Origin: an uncultured Lachnospiraceae bacterium
GTDB lineage: Bacteria > Bacillota > Clostridia > Lachnospirales > Lachnospiraceae
DNA: 13,627 nt
Assembly: GCA_902463835.1 (NCBI GenBank)
Contig: CABQGZ010000032.1
Location: 1 to 13,627, forward strand
Reading direction: 5' to 3'
The notes beneath the pieces are model-generated. The model saw only the letters and a list, made by a program, of their open reading frames with translations, was not told the DNA's origin and ran no database searches. The stretch's first letter is position 1; each line of letters starts with the position of its first letter. Shown here in pieces: positions 1 to 7,829 of this stretch. The position numbers and the translations under genes were made by a program.

Positions 1-1499
1 ACTTTACCGCGCTGGATGCACCGCTGTTTCCAAGTCACCGCATCATCGCGTTTACAGAATCCGTCTATTTTAATCTCTCCAAATCCGGTGAGAACGAGAC
101 GTATATACGGCAGGCGATCTCCCGGTGGGCTTTTCGGCAGCAGCTTCTTGAACAGAACGGCCAAAAGCTGTTCCTTCCCCCCCACCAGGATCCCTTCGAC
201 AATCTTACACACCTGGTTTATTCGGTGGCCCGCCCAATCAGCGATGAGAAACACAATTACGGCATTCTCGAAATACAAAACGACTACAAGGAGTTGGAAA
301 AGCTCTGCTCTCTGAACGCCCAATCCGGCCAGATCGTGCTGTTCTCCCCCGATGGCCAGATTGCGTACCCGGCGGATGTCTCCCGGGAAAACGCAGACTT
401 TTTTCATCAGCTCTTCACCGATATAGAACCGCAGCTTGCGCACACACCGGCAGATACCGTAAGGCAAATGCTTTTTTCAAAGAATCAGATCACCTGGTCC
501 TGCTCGGACTATTCCGGCTGGATCACGGTACTGTATTGTCCCATCACGCAGATGGTTCCCCACACCTTATTCTGGGTCTTGACCGTAATCCTGCTCTTCC
601 TGCTGCTGGCCGTCAGCTTTATGTTTGCCGCCCGGGTTGTTACCGATCGCCTTACCGCTCCGCTGACTCATTTAAATGAAGCGTTAAAGGAGGTTTCCCT
701 GGACAATCTTTCTATTGAATTGCCTCAGCAATATGGCATTGTAGAAATTGAGAACATCAACCACTCATTTCTCGTGATGTTTGAGCATTTAAAAAAATCC
801 ATTGCCTTAAACATTCAGTCGCGGGCCAATGAGGAACGGGCCAATTATCTCGCCCTGCAGAGTCAGATGAACCCGCACACCATATACAATACCATAGGAA
901 TGATCGAGGCTGTCAGTTATATGAACGGGGATAAGGAAGTATCTCGCCTGTGCGTATGCTTCTCCCATATGCTGCGCTATATTTCCGATTATACCAGGAA
1001 ACAGTATTATGTGGACGATGAATTACAGCATCTTAACGATTATGCCGTACTAACCCAGGCCCGTTATGGGGAGCGTCTGAACATTACGGTACAGGCGGAT
1101 GACACCTTACGAACACAGCCCATCTCCAAATTCACCCTGCAGCCTCTGGTGGAGAATTCTGTGAAGCATGGATTTTCCCACACATGCACACATCTTGTTG
1201 TGGAGGTTGCAATACAGAGAGAGCCTGGCGGCTGGTATATCCGGGTTGCGGATAACGGCTGCGGCATTCTGCCGGACCGCCTGGAAGAGATACAACGACA
1301 GATCCGCCATTGCGATGCATGTCTGTCCGCCAATCAGGACATCCTGAATATGAAAATCGGGAATCTGACACTCAGTAATCTCTATATACGCTACCGCATT
1401 TTATTGGGCGCCCAATTTCAATTTGACATCGGCAATCGCACAGATTCACATGGCTGTTTCATTCAGCTTACAATAAAAGAGGAGGAATTTGCAAAATGA
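1..1499 (+). CDS. YesM-like sensor histidine kinase, 5'-truncated by the window edge
   Basis: Membrane sensor kinase of a two-component system; it should autophosphorylate on histidine and pass the phosphate to the regulator encoded next. The frame is open from base 3, so the ATG at 225 is internal; 498 residues are visible, and I estimate that about 80-100 N-terminal residues, including the first membrane helix, are missing. In visible numbering: an extracytoplasmic sensing region (about 1-185, Cache-like), one membrane helix (about 188-211), a HAMP linker (about 209-264), a His_kinase domain with phospho-acceptor His292 in NPHTIYNT, and an HATPase_c domain with N box LVENSVKHG (Asn385) and G1 box VADNGCGI (415-422). 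The usual NPHFLYNT is altered and the glycine-rich G2 motif is degenerate. Its stop overlaps the next start (ATGA), so the two are translationally coupled. The LytS/YesM class is secure; the ligand is unknown but, from context, probably a sugar. Confidence 0.92.
   Translation, partial: FTALDAPLFPSHRIIAFTESVYFNLSKSGENETYIRQAISRWAFRQQLLEQNGQKLFLPPHQDPFDNLTHLVYSVARPISDEKHNYGILEIQNDYKELEKLCSLNAQSGQIVLFSPDGQIAYPADVSRENADFFHQLFTDIEPQLAHTPADTVRQMLFSKNQITWSCSDYSGWITVLYCPITQMVPHTLFWVLTVILLFLLLAVSFMFAARVVTDRLTAPLTHLNEALKEVSLDNLSIELPQQYGIVEIENINHSFLVMFEHLKKSIALNIQSRANEERANYLALQSQMNPHTIYNTIGMIEAVSYMNGDKEVSRLCVCFSHMLRYISDYTRKQYYVDDELQHLNDYAVLTQARYGERLNITVQADDTLRTQPISKFTLQPLVENSVKHGFSHTCTHLVVEVAIQREPGGWYIRVADNGCGILPDRLEEIQRQIRHCDACLSANQDILNMKIGNLTLSNLYIRYRILLGAQFQFDIGNRTDSHGCFIQLTIKEEEFAK
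1477..1485 (+). promoter_or_regulatory. Ribosome binding site of the response regulator
   Basis: AAGAGGAGG lies 10 bases before the ATG at 1496, inside the last codons of the kinase gene. This supports the ATG at 1496 as the start and translation coupled to the kinase through the ATGA overlap. Confidence 0.8.
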
Positions 1500-2992
1500 C
1501 AAAAATATTTCTCGTAGAAGATGAGATGATCGCTCTGTGTGCGTTGGAATGCAAGATCAAGGATCTGAACGCTTCCTACCAGGTAATCGGAACCGCCTCC
1601 AACGGTGTGGAGGCCCTGGAACAATTACAGCATCTGAATCCGGATATTGTCATCGCAGACATCTGTATGCCGGAAATGGACGGCATTACTTTGATTGAAC
1701 ATCTTTCCAAAGAACGTCCAGAGATCCTTCCCGTTATTTTGAGCGGCTATCAGGATTTTGATTACGCCAAGCAGGCCATCCGCTTCGGCGTGCAGGATTA
1801 TCTGCTGAAGCCGGTTTCTGTGGAGGAGCTGAAAACCTGCCTCGACACTTGCGCCCAAAAGCTGGAGCAGCGGAAGCGACCCAAAAATGTAGTCTCTTTT
1901 CTGATCGGGGAGGACGCCTGTTCCTTCTCACCCGCGGAGGAGGATGAACAGTGCATGGCGGTGTATCTCATTGTATCCAATGCGATCACAGCATCCGGCA
2001 GCATTCTTCACCCCAACGTTCCTTACACAGCCTGCTCAAGGATCGAACAATTTTTGGCTGGCTTTTTCCCTGACCGTGTAACACTGTATTGTTTTGACGG
2101 GCTTTTTTCCAACGAAAAGGCTCTGGTTCTCTCCGGTACCTATATGAACGAAAAAAGGCTCTCCCAGATTCTGACCACACTTCTCCCAAAATTGGAGGCC
2201 TTCTTTCATGACTTTGTCACCGTAAGCTTCGCTCCGGTGGAAAATACGGTCTCTATCAGCAGCGTGATTCTCTCCTGCCGTTCCCGGGCTGTAGAAAACA
2301 TCATTCTGGGCAAAAGCCGACTCTGCACACAGCCCACTCCTGAGGCCCGGATCTGGCCGGAGCTTCAGAACCAGGCGGAGCTGTTCTTACTATTGCTGAA
2401 TCAGAATCAGACGGAGCTTCTTCACTCCAATATTATGCGCCTCTTCCACGACTGGACAAAAGCGGAACGGACGGCTTTATCCATGCAGGAGGATCTGATC
2501 TTCCTGTTGGAATATTTCCGCCACAACTGCTCTTTGGAGCCGCCCTTGACCAGTTCCTTCCTGGTAGAAAATCTGATCTGCTTTTATCAGGATGAGACCG
2601 ATCTTGCAGAAAGCTTTTATCAATTGGTGACGCATTTTTTTAATCCCAGACAGCTGTCTCCCTTCCTGTCCTCGGAAGAGCTTGTGAGCGACATTGATGT
2701 GTACCTCAGAGAACACCTGAACCACACCATCTCTCTTCAGACACTCTCTGACGAATTTGGCGTGTCCAAGGTTTATCTGTGCCGTGTATTCAAAAAGCAC
2801 AAGAACATGACGCCCATTGACTACTTTAACCGGCTGAAGATCGAACGTGCCAAGCAGCTTCTGATACAGTTCCCGGATATGCCCCTGCGGGAAATTGCAG
2901 CGCTTTTAAGCTTTAACGATATCTATTATTTCAGCAAGGCCTTTAAGCGCATCACCGGAAAGACTCCCTCGGAGATCCGAAATCAGGCATAG
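1496..2992 (+). CDS. YesN-like response regulator with AraC-type DNA-binding domain
   Basis: A 498-residue cytoplasmic transcription regulator, partner of the kinase upstream. Residues 1-120 form a CheY-like receiver: acidic pocket VEDE (7-10), phospho-acceptor Asp55 in IVIADICMPEMDG, Ser83 in the switch position and Lys105 in the DYLLKP motif. Residues about 130-395 form a poorly conserved middle region typical of YesN proteins, for which I see no named domain. Residues about 400-498 form an AraC/XylS domain with two helix-turn-helix units: ISLQTLSDEFGVSKVYLCRVF, split around residues 412-432, and PLREIAALLSFNDIYYFSKAF, around 463-483, followed by the conserved FKRITGKTPSEIR end. It most likely activates the convergent glycosidase genes; this is inferred from position and family habit. 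The last 41 bases overlap the end of the GH43 gene on the other strand. Confidence 0.95.
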   Translation: MTKIFLVEDEMIALCALECKIKDLNASYQVIGTASNGVEALEQLQHLNPDIVIADICMPEMDGITLIEHLSKERPEILPVILSGYQDFDYAKQAIRFGVQDYLLKPVSVEELKTCLDTCAQKLEQRKRPKNVVSFLIGEDACSFSPAEEDEQCMAVYLIVSNAITASGSILHPNVPYTACSRIEQFLAGFFPDRVTLYCFDGLFSNEKALVLSGTYMNEKRLSQILTTLLPKLEAFFHDFVTVSFAPVENTVSISSVILSCRSRAVENIILGKSRLCTQPTPEARIWPELQNQAELFLLLLNQNQTELLHSNIMRLFHDWTKAERTALSMQEDLIFLLEYFRHNCSLEPPLTSSFLVENLICFYQDETDLAESFYQLVTHFFNPRQLSPFLSSEELVSDIDVYLREHLNHTISLQTLSDEFGVSKVYLCRVFKKHKNMTPIDYFNRLKIERAKQLLIQFPDMPLREIAALLSFNDIYYFSKAFKRITGKTPSEIRNQA

Positions 2993-4607
2993 CTGTCTCC
3001 CGATAATGGAAAAAATGGAAATCCGCATAGCTTTTTCGATCATAGCAATCCTGACAGCAAATGCCCACAAAGGCGCCGGTAAATCGATATTCTCCCCGTT
3101 GGTAATAAAAATCGTCCGACAGGATGCTATAGTCAAAGCATCGTTCGATTCTCTGATACGTGTCTTTCACAGCATACGAGAAGTACATCCGATCATATGC
3201 CACCTGAGTCCGCAGACGGATGGAACTGCCTTCCGGCAGCTCTATTCCGTCCCGAAGCGGATAAGATATCTCTCCCAGCACACTCACCATCACATTCAGC
3301 TTCCTTTCGCCGTTTTCCGCTCTTGTGACATATAGATAATAGAAATTATCGGTGTCATACATGCAGATGAGTCCCGCCATCTGGTGATAATTTTCCGGCG
3401 AATATTCCATACATGTCTCCGCCGAAAAACAAAACGCCTGCTGCCGCCGTGCCACCAGCGCCTGCTGATATCTGGAGTGAAGACTGTCTCTTCCGTAAAT
3501 CCGCAGCACGCCCCTTCGCGCCTTTAACGTCACAACATTTTCATCCAGCGGCACCCGCAGGGTCTGATATGGATACCCCAGCGTCTCTCTTGTGAAATCA
3601 TCGTATTCATCCGCCATCCTCTCTTCACGCCAAAGGCCTTTCTCCCCCAGGATCTCGCTCAACGGCTTCTCCCCGGCCGGAGCCGCCACTTCAAGCGCCG
3701 GTTCCTTTCCGCCCTGGGCCAGTCTGAGCCACCCCGCTTCATTCCAATACACCTTCTGCAGGCACGTCTCCCGTCCCAGTATACACGTCCCTTTCGTTGG
3801 AATCGGCCTCCCTGCCAGATGGACAATATACCACTCCCCACTTTGTGTAGACACCAGGCTTGCGTGACCTGCCTTCTGAAGAGGATTCCAGGGATTCTCC
3901 ATAGATGTCAGGAACGGATTATCCGGATCTGATTCATATGGTCCCAGAATACTTCTGCTTCTGGCCAGGCAGGCCCTGTGGTTGTAATCTGTCCCGCCTT
4001 CCGCCGTCAACAGATAGTAATACCCTTCACGATAGTAAAGGTGCGCTCCCTCCGCCCCCGTCCCCTGCTTATTTCGGTAAATGCGATATTCCCTTCCAAC
4101 CAGCCTTTGTTCTTCTGGGTCATATTCTCTCATCAGGATTCCGTCTCTCTCCTCCAGATAACTGCGCGTGTCACAGTCGCGGTTTAAGAGCCATTTTCTC
4201 CCATCCCGGTCGTGAAACAGGGATGGATCAAACCCTGTGCTGTTTAAATAAATGGGCTCTGACCATTCCCCGCTTATATCCCTGGCTGTCACCAGATAAT
4301 TGTCCGTATCCTGAAAGATGCTGTTGGTCTTTACAATTGTGTATACAAGATAAAATGCCCCGTCACAATAGGACAGGCAGGGGGCAAATATTCCGCACGA
4401 ATTTGGGACTCCCCGCAGATCCATCTGGCTCACCCTGCGAAGAGGCGCTGTACAGAATTCCCAGTGCATAAGATCTCTGGAATGATAGATCAATACTCCA
4501 GGAAACCATTCAAAGGTAGATACCGCAATATAATAGTCATCTTCTACCCGAATGATACTCGGATCGGGATGAAAGCCCCGCAAAATCGGATTTTGAATTG
4601 TCTGCAT
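2952..4607 (-). CDS. GH43 subfamily 11-type beta-xylosidase / alpha-L-arabinofuranosidase
   Basis: A 551-residue exo-glycosidase of the inverting GH43 family, expected to remove terminal beta-D-xylose or alpha-L-arabinofuranose from oligosaccharides. There is no signal peptide, so it should be cytoplasmic and act on imported oligosaccharides. The N-terminal five-bladed propeller (about 5-315) carries the family triad: general base Asp15 in GFHPDPS, pKa-tuning Asp127 in TGFDPSL, and general acid Glu186 in GTGAEGAHLY. These positions match well those I recall for the Selenomonas xylosidase SXA. The LGRET motif (277-281) fits the conserved subsite arginine of this subfamily. A C-terminal beta-sandwich (about 330-537) is typical of GH43_11. 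The last 14 residues go beyond the conserved end and are encoded inside the antisense end of the regulator gene. It lies 13 bases after the GH95-like gene, so the two form an operon. Family is secure; substrate is not, and xylose is not expected in mucin. Confidence 0.93.
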   Translation of the reverse strand: MQTIQNPILRGFHPDPSIIRVEDDYYIAVSTFEWFPGVLIYHSRDLMHWEFCTAPLRRVSQMDLRGVPNSCGIFAPCLSYCDGAFYLVYTIVKTNSIFQDTDNYLVTARDISGEWSEPIYLNSTGFDPSLFHDRDGRKWLLNRDCDTRSYLEERDGILMREYDPEEQRLVGREYRIYRNKQGTGAEGAHLYYREGYYYLLTAEGGTDYNHRACLARSRSILGPYESDPDNPFLTSMENPWNPLQKAGHASLVSTQSGEWYIVHLAGRPIPTKGTCILGRETCLQKVYWNEAGWLRLAQGGKEPALEVAAPAGEKPLSEILGEKGLWREERMADEYDDFTRETLGYPYQTLRVPLDENVVTLKARRGVLRIYGRDSLHSRYQQALVARRQQAFCFSAETCMEYSPENYHQMAGLICMYDTDNFYYLYVTRAENGERKLNVMVSVLGEISYPLRDGIELPEGSSIRLRTQVAYDRMYFSYAVKDTYQRIERCFDYSILSDDFYYQRGEYRFTGAFVGICCQDCYDRKSYADFHFFHYRETAMPDFGSPRESFR

Positions 4608-4614
4608 CCTCCGC

Positions 4615-4622
4615 CCTCCTTT
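4615..4622 (-). promoter_or_regulatory. Ribosome binding site of the GH43 gene, fused to the preceding stop codon
   Basis: On the minus strand the sequence reads TAAAGGAGGGCGGAGGATG. The TAA is the stop codon of the GH95-like gene and its last two bases belong to the AAAGGAGG Shine-Dalgarno, 7 bases before the GH43 ATG. Ribosomes ending one gene therefore sit on the start signal of the next, implying coupled translation. Confidence 0.8.
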
Positions 4623-7600
4623 ACATCAAAGCCGTCAGCTTTCTGACCGCCATAAGATTTAGATTCCAATGTTTGCCCGCCTGTGTTTCGACCTGCAGCG
4701 AACAGATTCCGTCCTCTCGCTGAACAACCAGAACGATACCCGCCTCATATCGATGTGCCTTCGCCTCAATATCCGTGTAATTTCCTGCTGATACCTTGAT
4801 TCGGGTAAAGACTTCCCGGTCATCCCCGCCGCTGATCACCAATATTTCATAAATGCCTTTGGGCAGCTCTATCTGGAATACCGCCTCTCCGCTGCCGAAT
4901 ACAAAATCCTGCAGCAGAATATTCCCTTCTCTCGTATCCCTGGCCTGCACCTCTCCATTCCCAAAACCAAACCCCAGGCAGGAACTGTATCTCATATCGC
5001 CAGTAATCTTTACGAAATCCAGCTCTGACTTTTGCTGCGGTTCATAGATTGGTTTTTGTACGCTTCCCCTGTGAGCATCGGGCACACCGAAGCTGAATTT
5101 CCAGGCCATAACATTTCTGCAGCGGTCATTTGCAATATAATAATCATGCAAAAACCCATCCAGCAGTTTCATGGTATCCGTGTATGGATCCTTGCCGCAG
5201 AAAACCCGGCGTCCCAGATGGCTCACATAGCTGATGCCCTTGTGATCCCTCTGTTCCGCTCCTTGTTCCACGTCTGTCTCCTCAAAGAAAATCTCGTATT
5301 TCACTCCTCCCTCGGTGTCAAAGGTCAGAAGCTCGTCCTGTCTGGTATAAGATACCGCCCCCTTGTCTGACTTTATGAAAAACCTTTCCGCCATGCCCCG
5401 GATGTCTACTTTTACGGTTCCTCCATGTAGGCTTTTGATTCCCATATATACAACCTTTCCGTTTCGCATTTCAGAAGACACCGCAAAGCCACCCTTTGCC
5501 AGCAAATCTGTAAATCGGCAGTCCAACCATTTCTCCGGCGCCTTTCTCTCCTCCCTCACCCGCAAGGGCAATTGCCGGCGCCGCTCTCTCCATGACTCCC
5601 CATCTCCATTTGGCACAGCCGGAAACACATGGATCACACCGTCAAAGCTCTGCAGCAGCATCTCGTTTACCACAGACAGAATCCCTCCGACACATTCCAT
5701 CATAAACGGATAATACAGGTTACAAAGTCCACCGTCCACCAGGCAGTGGTTCACCCACCGTTCCGTCTCCTCAGCGCCCATGCCGTTGGCTCTGAGAATC
5801 ACATCCAGACCCTGTTCATATAGAATGCGCAGGGCAGTATTCCCCTGTCCCGTTCTCGCCGCCGCGGAAGCAATCCAGCCAAAGGGAAATACGCCCAGTT
5901 CTGTGTTCTCGGAAGCAAAGCGCACGGTATTGCGGGCTAAGCTTTTCTGTTCTTCTCCACTGTACTGGCTCATTTCTCCAACGGGGAATACCGGCATCAG
6001 CAAGGAGGGATGACGCAGCGGCCACTCCGGCGGCGCCAGCTCGGAATCCTTTAATATCCGGCCATAGCGCACCGTATCGCAAACGCTGTAACCCGGCCAT
6101 TTTTCCAACAGTTCCAGAAACAAAGCCGCATCCTCCTGGGACTCTCCCAGAATACGATTGGCCCTGATGCTGATTTCCAGCAAGTATTTTATCGTGGACA
6201 CCGTGATGGTGGAGTTCCTGGTAATTGGCCCTTGCTCGGGCGATACATCTGGAAAAATATAGTACTGTCCGCTCTCCTCATCGAAGGAAGCGACCTCCTT
6301 CACAAAATACAGCACATTTTTGAAAAAGGGATACGCCTTCTTTCGCAGAAACTCCATATCCAGCGTATACTCGTAATACCACCACAGATGCTGGGCGCAC
6401 CAGGGGAGGATACAGTTGTAGAATTCATGGGGATAGTCCATGGCATAGCCTTTTGCATGGTAAAATTCTTCCGCCCGCCGCTTTGCCATCTTGGCGTAAG
6501 ACAAAAGTCCTTCGTTAAATACTTCCGCCAATTCCAGATGGTTGGCCGTATACACCGGCCAGAAGGCGGACTGAATATTCACATCCCAATACCACATACT
6601 CCCCCAGATGGTAGGCTGTCGGATATCCCACAAACCGTTGAGCCCGCAGGCCTGCTCTTTCCGCCTTCCGCCTCTGCCGCTGGAACAACCCAAGACGTAG
6701 AGGTTTAAGTACCATATTCTTTCCAGAAATAAGTCCGGTATCTCAATATTAGCTTTTTGGAAAAAATCCTGCCAGTAGTTTTTGTGGAATACGCAAAGAG
6801 ACTGCAATTTCTTTGCAGCGTTTTGAAGGTACTGTTTTCCATCCTCAAGAAGATTCTGGCTTTGCAGCTCTGTCACCACACAGGTGAGAAGCTTTATCTC
6901 CTGTTCCTGTTGCGTCAAGCGGAGGAACATTTGATTTTCCTTGATTGTGGCGACTCCTTCGGCGCCCATCAGTTTATAGAGCACAGCAAACTGAAAGGGC
7001 GGATACCTTACTCTGTCTTCATTTTGTGGATAGAAAGATACCTGATAACCAAAAGTTTTAGAATCCTCCATAAAAAACTGACAGGTATATCCACTGTGAC
7101 CTCGCCTTTGAGGATAATTTATCTCCAGTGTCTCAATCATTCCTGGCTCTGACTGGCTGATAGTAGTCAGAATCATATCTGTTCCCTGCAATGTTATGGT
7201 CTGAATGGACATTTCCTGTTTCTGGTACTTAATTTTTGCTTCCTCAATATTTAACTGCAAACGGAAATCCCCTTCCCCTCCGCTTTCTGCCAGCACCAGA
7301 GAAAACTCCCCTGTTGGCGGATGGCTCATACCACTGGTAAGATCTGCCTGCCTTACCACATCCGCTTCCGGCCAGATGGTTTTTCGATAGTGGAGAAACG
7401 CCTCCTTCTCACAATCTCTGGTATTGGCTTTCGCCGTCTGTTGGTAGACTTCATAGGAGGTTTCCGGATGAATGGCAGATATTTTTCCTTTCTGCATGCG
7501 CTGTTCATAATTCTTTGCATACCGCTCATGAATGGTATAGTAAACCTCATAATGATTCATGGCCGTGGTATACCGGTGATTCCGATAGTACACCATCCCG

Positions 7601-7674
7601 CCAAACACGCCGTTTCCAGTGGGCAGAGCCTCGTTCCAGTCGGTTGTGGCATTGTCGAAAATAATTGTATGCAT
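4621..7674 (-). CDS. GH95-like alpha-L-fucosidase/alpha-L-galactosidase-family protein, divergent active site
   Basis: A 1017-residue protein resembling GH95 inverting exo-glycosidases, with no signal peptide, so probably cytoplasmic. The N-terminal beta-sandwich (about 5-290) begins with the family's WNEALPTGNGVFGGMV motif. An (alpha/alpha)6-barrel (about 300-690) carries GLWDIRQPTIWGS, DVNIQSAFWP, FPDVSPEQGP and NEMLLQS. Glu470 in SPEQGP aligns with the general acid Glu566 of Bifidobacterium AfcA, and Asn366 with Asn423. The AfcA Asn421 position is Asp364 here, and AfcA Asp766 appears to be Glu660; these alignments are by eye and from memory. A short beta domain follows (about 700-800), then an extra C-terminal domain (about 812-1015) with GYGF/RD/DFV/LP-G-Y-type motifs like the galactose-binding-like domain found on rhamnogalacturonan acetylesterase/lyase-type proteins. 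A strong AAAGGAGGAG precedes the ATG, and GH43 follows in the same operon. Fucosidase or galactosidase activity is plausible but unproven. Confidence 0.83.
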   Translation of the reverse strand: MHTIIFDNATTDWNEALPTGNGVFGGMVYYRNHRYTTAMNHYEVYYTIHERYAKNYEQRMQKGKISAIHPETSYEVYQQTAKANTRDCEKEAFLHYRKTIWPEADVVRQADLTSGMSHPPTGEFSLVLAESGGEGDFRLQLNIEEAKIKYQKQEMSIQTITLQGTDMILTTISQSEPGMIETLEINYPQRRGHSGYTCQFFMEDSKTFGYQVSFYPQNEDRVRYPPFQFAVLYKLMGAEGVATIKENQMFLRLTQQEQEIKLLTCVVTELQSQNLLEDGKQYLQNAAKKLQSLCVFHKNYWQDFFQKANIEIPDLFLERIWYLNLYVLGCSSGRGGRRKEQACGLNGLWDIRQPTIWGSMWYWDVNIQSAFWPVYTANHLELAEVFNEGLLSYAKMAKRRAEEFYHAKGYAMDYPHEFYNCILPWCAQHLWWYYEYTLDMEFLRKKAYPFFKNVLYFVKEVASFDEESGQYYIFPDVSPEQGPITRNSTITVSTIKYLLEISIRANRILGESQEDAALFLELLEKWPGYSVCDTVRYGRILKDSELAPPEWPLRHPSLLMPVFPVGEMSQYSGEEQKSLARNTVRFASENTELGVFPFGWIASAAARTGQGNTALRILYEQGLDVILRANGMGAEETERWVNHCLVDGGLCNLYYPFMMECVGGILSVVNEMLLQSFDGVIHVFPAVPNGDGESWRERRRQLPLRVREERKAPEKWLDCRFTDLLAKGGFAVSSEMRNGKVVYMGIKSLHGGTVKVDIRGMAERFFIKSDKGAVSYTRQDELLTFDTEGGVKYEIFFEETDVEQGAEQRDHKGISYVSHLGRRVFCGKDPYTDTMKLLDGFLHDYYIANDRCRNVMAWKFSFGVPDAHRGSVQKPIYEPQQKSELDFVKITGDMRYSSCLGFGFGNGEVQARDTREGNILLQDFVFGSGEAVFQIELPKGIYEILVISGGDDREVFTRIKVSAGNYTDIEAKAHRYEAGIVLVVQREDGICSLQVETQAGKHWNLNLMAVRKLTALM

Positions 7675-7680
7675 AAAATG

Positions 7681-7690
7681 CTCCTCCTTT
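7681..7690 (-). promoter_or_regulatory. Ribosome binding site of the GH95-like gene
   Basis: AAAGGAGGAG lies 6 bases before the ATG at 7674 on the minus strand. The near-perfect Shine-Dalgarno fixes this start, and the WNEALP family motif begins only about a dozen residues later, so little or nothing is missing. Confidence 0.82.
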
Positions 7691-7709
7691 TGGTCGCTTT
7701 TCTTCTGAT

Positions 7710-7744
7710 TCCGAAAAGGCAGCCGATAAAGCTGCCTTTTCAGA
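7710..7744 (-). terminator. Hairpin terminator or attenuator between GH101 and the GH95-like gene
   Basis: A perfect 10-bp inverted repeat, AAAAGGCAGC / GCTGCCTTTT with a 7-base loop, lies 86 bases after the GH101 stop codon. In minus-strand RNA the stem extends to 14 bp through one G-U wobble; on the plus strand this becomes a C-A mismatch, so the hairpin favours minus-strand transcripts. The run of Us lies inside the stem (TTTT followed by CGG) with no long free U tract, so termination may be partial. It would let the giant surface enzyme be made in excess over the downstream cytoplasmic enzymes. I found no convincing separate promoter between the hairpin and the GH95-like start. Confidence 0.6.
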
Positions 7745-7829
7745 TTTCCTGTAAAACGGTCTTATTTTTTATGTCTTTCCAATTTGCGAAAGCTGATTGC
7801 CTTGCCGGAATTCCATAAAATCTGCTGAT

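Noticed and set aside
225..1499. ATG at 225 as the true start of the histidine kinase
   Set aside because: The same frame is open back to base 3 with sensible sensor-domain sequence (FTALDAPLFPSHR and on), and a start at 225 would cut the extracytoplasmic domain and lose the first membrane helix.
3905..4471. 188-residue open frame on the plus strand opposite the GH43 gene
   Set aside because: It is rich in Pro, Ser, Cys and Arg with no recognisable domain and covers the GH43 propeller with its catalytic Asp and Glu, so it is a shadow frame.
6232..6708. 158-residue open frame on the plus strand opposite the GH95-like gene
   Set aside because: It is antisense to the catalytic barrel of the GH95-like gene and shows no domain or start signal.
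7675..7829. Separate promoter for the GH95-like gene
   Set aside because: I looked for paired -35/-10 boxes on the minus strand (for example TTGGAA or TTCGCA with AT-rich boxes) and found none with proper spacing and match.
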